Assembly (NCBI RefSeq): GCF_000234665.1
Contig: NC_018317.1
Span: forward strand, 343,285-407,284
Direction: 5' to 3'
Length of the DNA: 64,000 nucleotides
From: Leishmania mexicana MHOM/GT/2001/U1103
Lineage: Eukaryota; Euglenozoa; Kinetoplastea; Trypanosomatida; Trypanosomatidae
The notes beneath the pieces are model-generated. The model had not been told where the DNA came from. It did no database searches and saw nothing but the letters and a program-made list of their open reading frames with translations. This document shows, piece after piece, positions 62,037-64,000 of this stretch (position 1 is its first letter; each line of letters begins with the position of its first letter). The position numbers and the translations under genes were made by a program.

Positions 62037-63352
62037 ACTTTCTGCTGCTGCTTCTGCTGGCTCGATCGCTCTTTGTTCGGCTTCCACCCCACTGCCCTTC
62101 ACGATCTCGCGCTCGCCCTTTTTTTTCTGCACCGGTGGCTTCCGTGCCACGAGGGTGGTGGTGGTGGGGGGGGGAGAAGGTACGCGCGCTGCCGGCGTGC
62201 TTGCTCGCTTTTCGTCCCAGCCTTCCCGTCTTGGGTTTCCAAGAGGGAGGAGCGAGAGGGGGGGGGAGGTGCCGTGGGTGAAGGAGGTTGGGCTGGCCGA
62301 AAGCGAAGGGGCGGAGCAGCCAGGGATGAGACGGAAAGGAGAGGAAAAAAATGAAGAAGGTGTGCTGAGGGCTGTCGTGAGAGCGCCGGGGAGAGCGAGA
62401 GGGAGTGGAATCAGAAGAGCCGCACGAGGGTGAAGCGAGCGGCCGCCATGAAGAAGTGCGCTTGCGCAACAACAGCGGCGTGCTGGTCGGGGTGATGTTG
62501 GCGCGGGAAGGGAGGGACGGAATGCGGAGGGGGTGGAGCTATCTGAAGCGAAAAGCGAGAGGATGAGCGTTACAGGTACGAAGCAAAAACGAGGAGGGAG
62601 AGACAGGGGCAACAGAGACCGTGGAAAAGTGAAAACAAATTATGTACGGTGATGTGTGAACGCACACTTGTGGGGCGTCGGGGCGGTGCGGGGAGGAGGT
62701 TCATCTACAGAGACGATGAGGGTGTCGAGGGGACAGAGAGCGAGAAGCAAAGGAAGAGAGAACAGATAGACGGATCGAGTGGGTGGGAGGAGGTGACGGC
62801 GAAGCGCACAGAACACCATCCCCTGCCCTCCCCCGCCCCTGTGCACGCGCTCGGCTTGTGCGCAACATGCATGCGTGTGAGTTGCGGTGGCGGTGCACTA
62901 CTGGGGAAGGGAGGACCAAGCAGTCGCTAGGGGACCAAAACGAAAGGACGACGTGGGAGTGGATAGAAACGCATACACGAAGAGGGCGTCTCGTTTTTTT
63001 CTTTTTGTTGTTGTTGCTTTCGCGCGTGTATGTGCCAGAGAGGGAGCGGAACGAGATGGGGAGGGAGGGAGGGGGGAGGGGGGAGAAGGGAGCGGGCGAG
63101 GGACGAGGGACGAGAGAGTCCCGATCCGCAAGCGCTGAGCAGAAAGAGGATCCCATGTTCACATATCAAGCGGGAAGAGAGGAGAATGAGAAGGGGCAGC
63201 AAGGCAAGGAGGCAGAGGACAATGTTTGATGGCACATGCACACGCACAAAGTGCGAAAACCGCAACAAGACTGCGCGAAGGAGTGAGGGCGTAGCGAGCG
63301 AGCGAGCAAGACATGTGCGTTCTTCTTCGCCGTGCGATGGTTCCCCCCCCCC
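62037..63352. other. Intergenic, 1.3 kb, between two small membrane protein genes
   Basis: GGT triplets and G run (62154-62172) and purine tracts (62250-62272, 63055-63090) that read as pyrimidine tracts on the coding strand, plus a T-rich stretch (62993-63018). No gene seen. Confidence 0.6.
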
Positions 63353-63799
63353 TCATCGTGAGTCGTCCGCTTCATCGTCGCGCGTGGCGGGCGACTCGGG
63401 GGGCGACTCTGCGAGGCGGGGGGAGGGGCAGGCCTCGGAGCGGGGTTGCGACGCAGGCTTCGTCCTCTTGTGATGCAGAGAACTCATCAAGAACAGCATG
63501 CCGTTCGTGCGCCTGTGCCGCTCCCCTCGCTCATGGCGGTGCTTGATGCGGCGGTGCCATCGAAAGCACTGAAAGGCGCATCCGATGCCACCAAGGACAA
63601 CAATGATGCCAACGATAAGCCAGACATACCACAAGTCCCTCGACCAGCTCTTCACCGTCGGCATCGTGTAGAGCAGTCGATTCTTCTCCGCTGCCGACTC
63701 CATGCACAGTGTGCCATACTTCGATACCGCATACTCCCTTCGGCCGAGGTACGGATCACAGCCTGGAAGCGTGGCCCCGTTGTCCTTGGGGTTGGTCAT
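63353..63799 (-). CDS. Small single-pass membrane protein (148 aa), unknown
   Basis: 148 residues from ATG at 63799 (MTNPKDNG). An in-frame ATG at 63898 would add 33 residues; a pyrimidine tract just upstream of 63799 favours the shorter form, though no AG acceptor lies between that tract and the ATG. The N part holds Cys residues and CDPYLGRREY; SWSRDLWYVW leads into one hydrophobic helix (WLIVGIIVVLGGIGCAF), followed by a His/Arg-rich basic tail and a Ser/Pro/Glu end. Function unknown. Confidence 0.72.
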   Translation of the reverse strand: MTNPKDNGATLPGCDPYLGRREYAVSKYGTLCMESAAEKNRLLYTMPTVKSWSRDLWYVWLIVGIIVVLGGIGCAFQCFRWHRRIKHRHERGERHRRTNGMLFLMSSLHHKRTKPASQPRSEACPSPRLAESPPESPATRDDEADDSR

Positions 63800-64000
63800 G
63801 GAGGCACGTGAAGGCCGTGGGGGAGGGGGAGAGAGAATGTGTGCCCTATTCTGTGATCCTACTGCTGCTGTCGACCCAACCTTCACACACCTACGCATAC
63901 GCACACAGGCGCGCAGAGAATCGAAGATATATATATATATATGTGTGTGTGTGCGGTGGGAGAGGGGGAGGGATAGGGGGAGGGGCGTTGTTCTTGCCTT
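63800..64000. other. Right edge, upstream of the last gene
   Basis: Contains a TA-then-TG composite (63927-63953) and purine runs at the edge. No gene seen. Confidence 0.6.

Noticed and set aside
61446..62612. 388-codon version of the small membrane protein
   Set aside because: The extra 192 codons contain no ATG and are Ser/Pro/Leu low-complexity leader.
1..64000. tRNA, rRNA, snoRNA genes, CRISPR arrays and bacterial-type operons
   Set aside because: No cloverleaf, rRNA-like block, box C/D cluster or regularly spaced repeat was recognised by eye; short RNAs could be missed.

Overview
The window looks like nuclear DNA of a Leishmania-type trypanosomatid. All 22 genes I can support lie on the minus strand as one leftward array. 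None shows an intron, intergenic spaces are 0.5 to 6 kb, the coding DNA is GC-rich, and pyrimidine tracts followed by AG precede many start codons on the coding strand, as expected for spliced-leader trans-splicing of a polycistronic transcript. The spaces are full of CA/TG and TA tracts, GGT triplets and G runs. As I recall it, the gene order (RPT2, leucyl-tRNA synthetase, adenylosuccinate synthetase, nucleobase transporter NT3, two S4 genes) fits Leishmania chromosome 13; I could not check this by search.

Layout in transcription order, right to left: three small single-pass membrane proteins of unknown role (63.8 to 59.1 kb); thiamine pyrophosphokinase (57.9 to 56.3); two identical 40S ribosomal protein S4 genes (55.0 to 51.5); purine nucleobase transporter NT3 (50.0 to 48.5); a 5.9 kb gene-poor stretch with an assembly gap and one arm of a large inverted repeat; mitochondrial ribosomal protein L27 (42.6 to 42.1); the other arm and a SIDER-like retroposon; adenylosuccinate synthetase (39.9 to 37.8); Tctex-type dynein light chain; a p32/MAM33-like mitochondrial protein; an EF-hand protein; a patatin-like protein whose nucleophile motif is altered; an ABHD11-like hydrolase; an RMD1/DUF155 protein; RNA polymerase subunit RPB10; a CFAP210-like axonemal coiled-coil protein; leucyl-tRNA synthetase; proteasome ATPase RPT2; then two tandem paralogues of a very large kinetoplastid protein, the last running off the left edge.

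Most genes are housekeeping and co-transcribed without being functionally linked. One functional pair stands out: NT3 imports purine bases and adenylosuccinate synthetase takes IMP towards AMP, two salvage steps in an organism that cannot make purines.

The most notable non-coding structures are a nearly perfect inverted repeat (about 0.67 kb arms, 3.7 kb apart) that touches a 100-N gap, a 208-base dispersed direct repeat with only two mismatches in copies 30 kb apart, two degenerate SIDER-like retroposons, and the contrast between identical S4 coding regions and unrelated flanks. I found no clear new multi-gene system. The best candidates for undescribed biology are the trio of small membrane proteins, the tandem giant paralogues, the altered patatin and the 208-base repeat.
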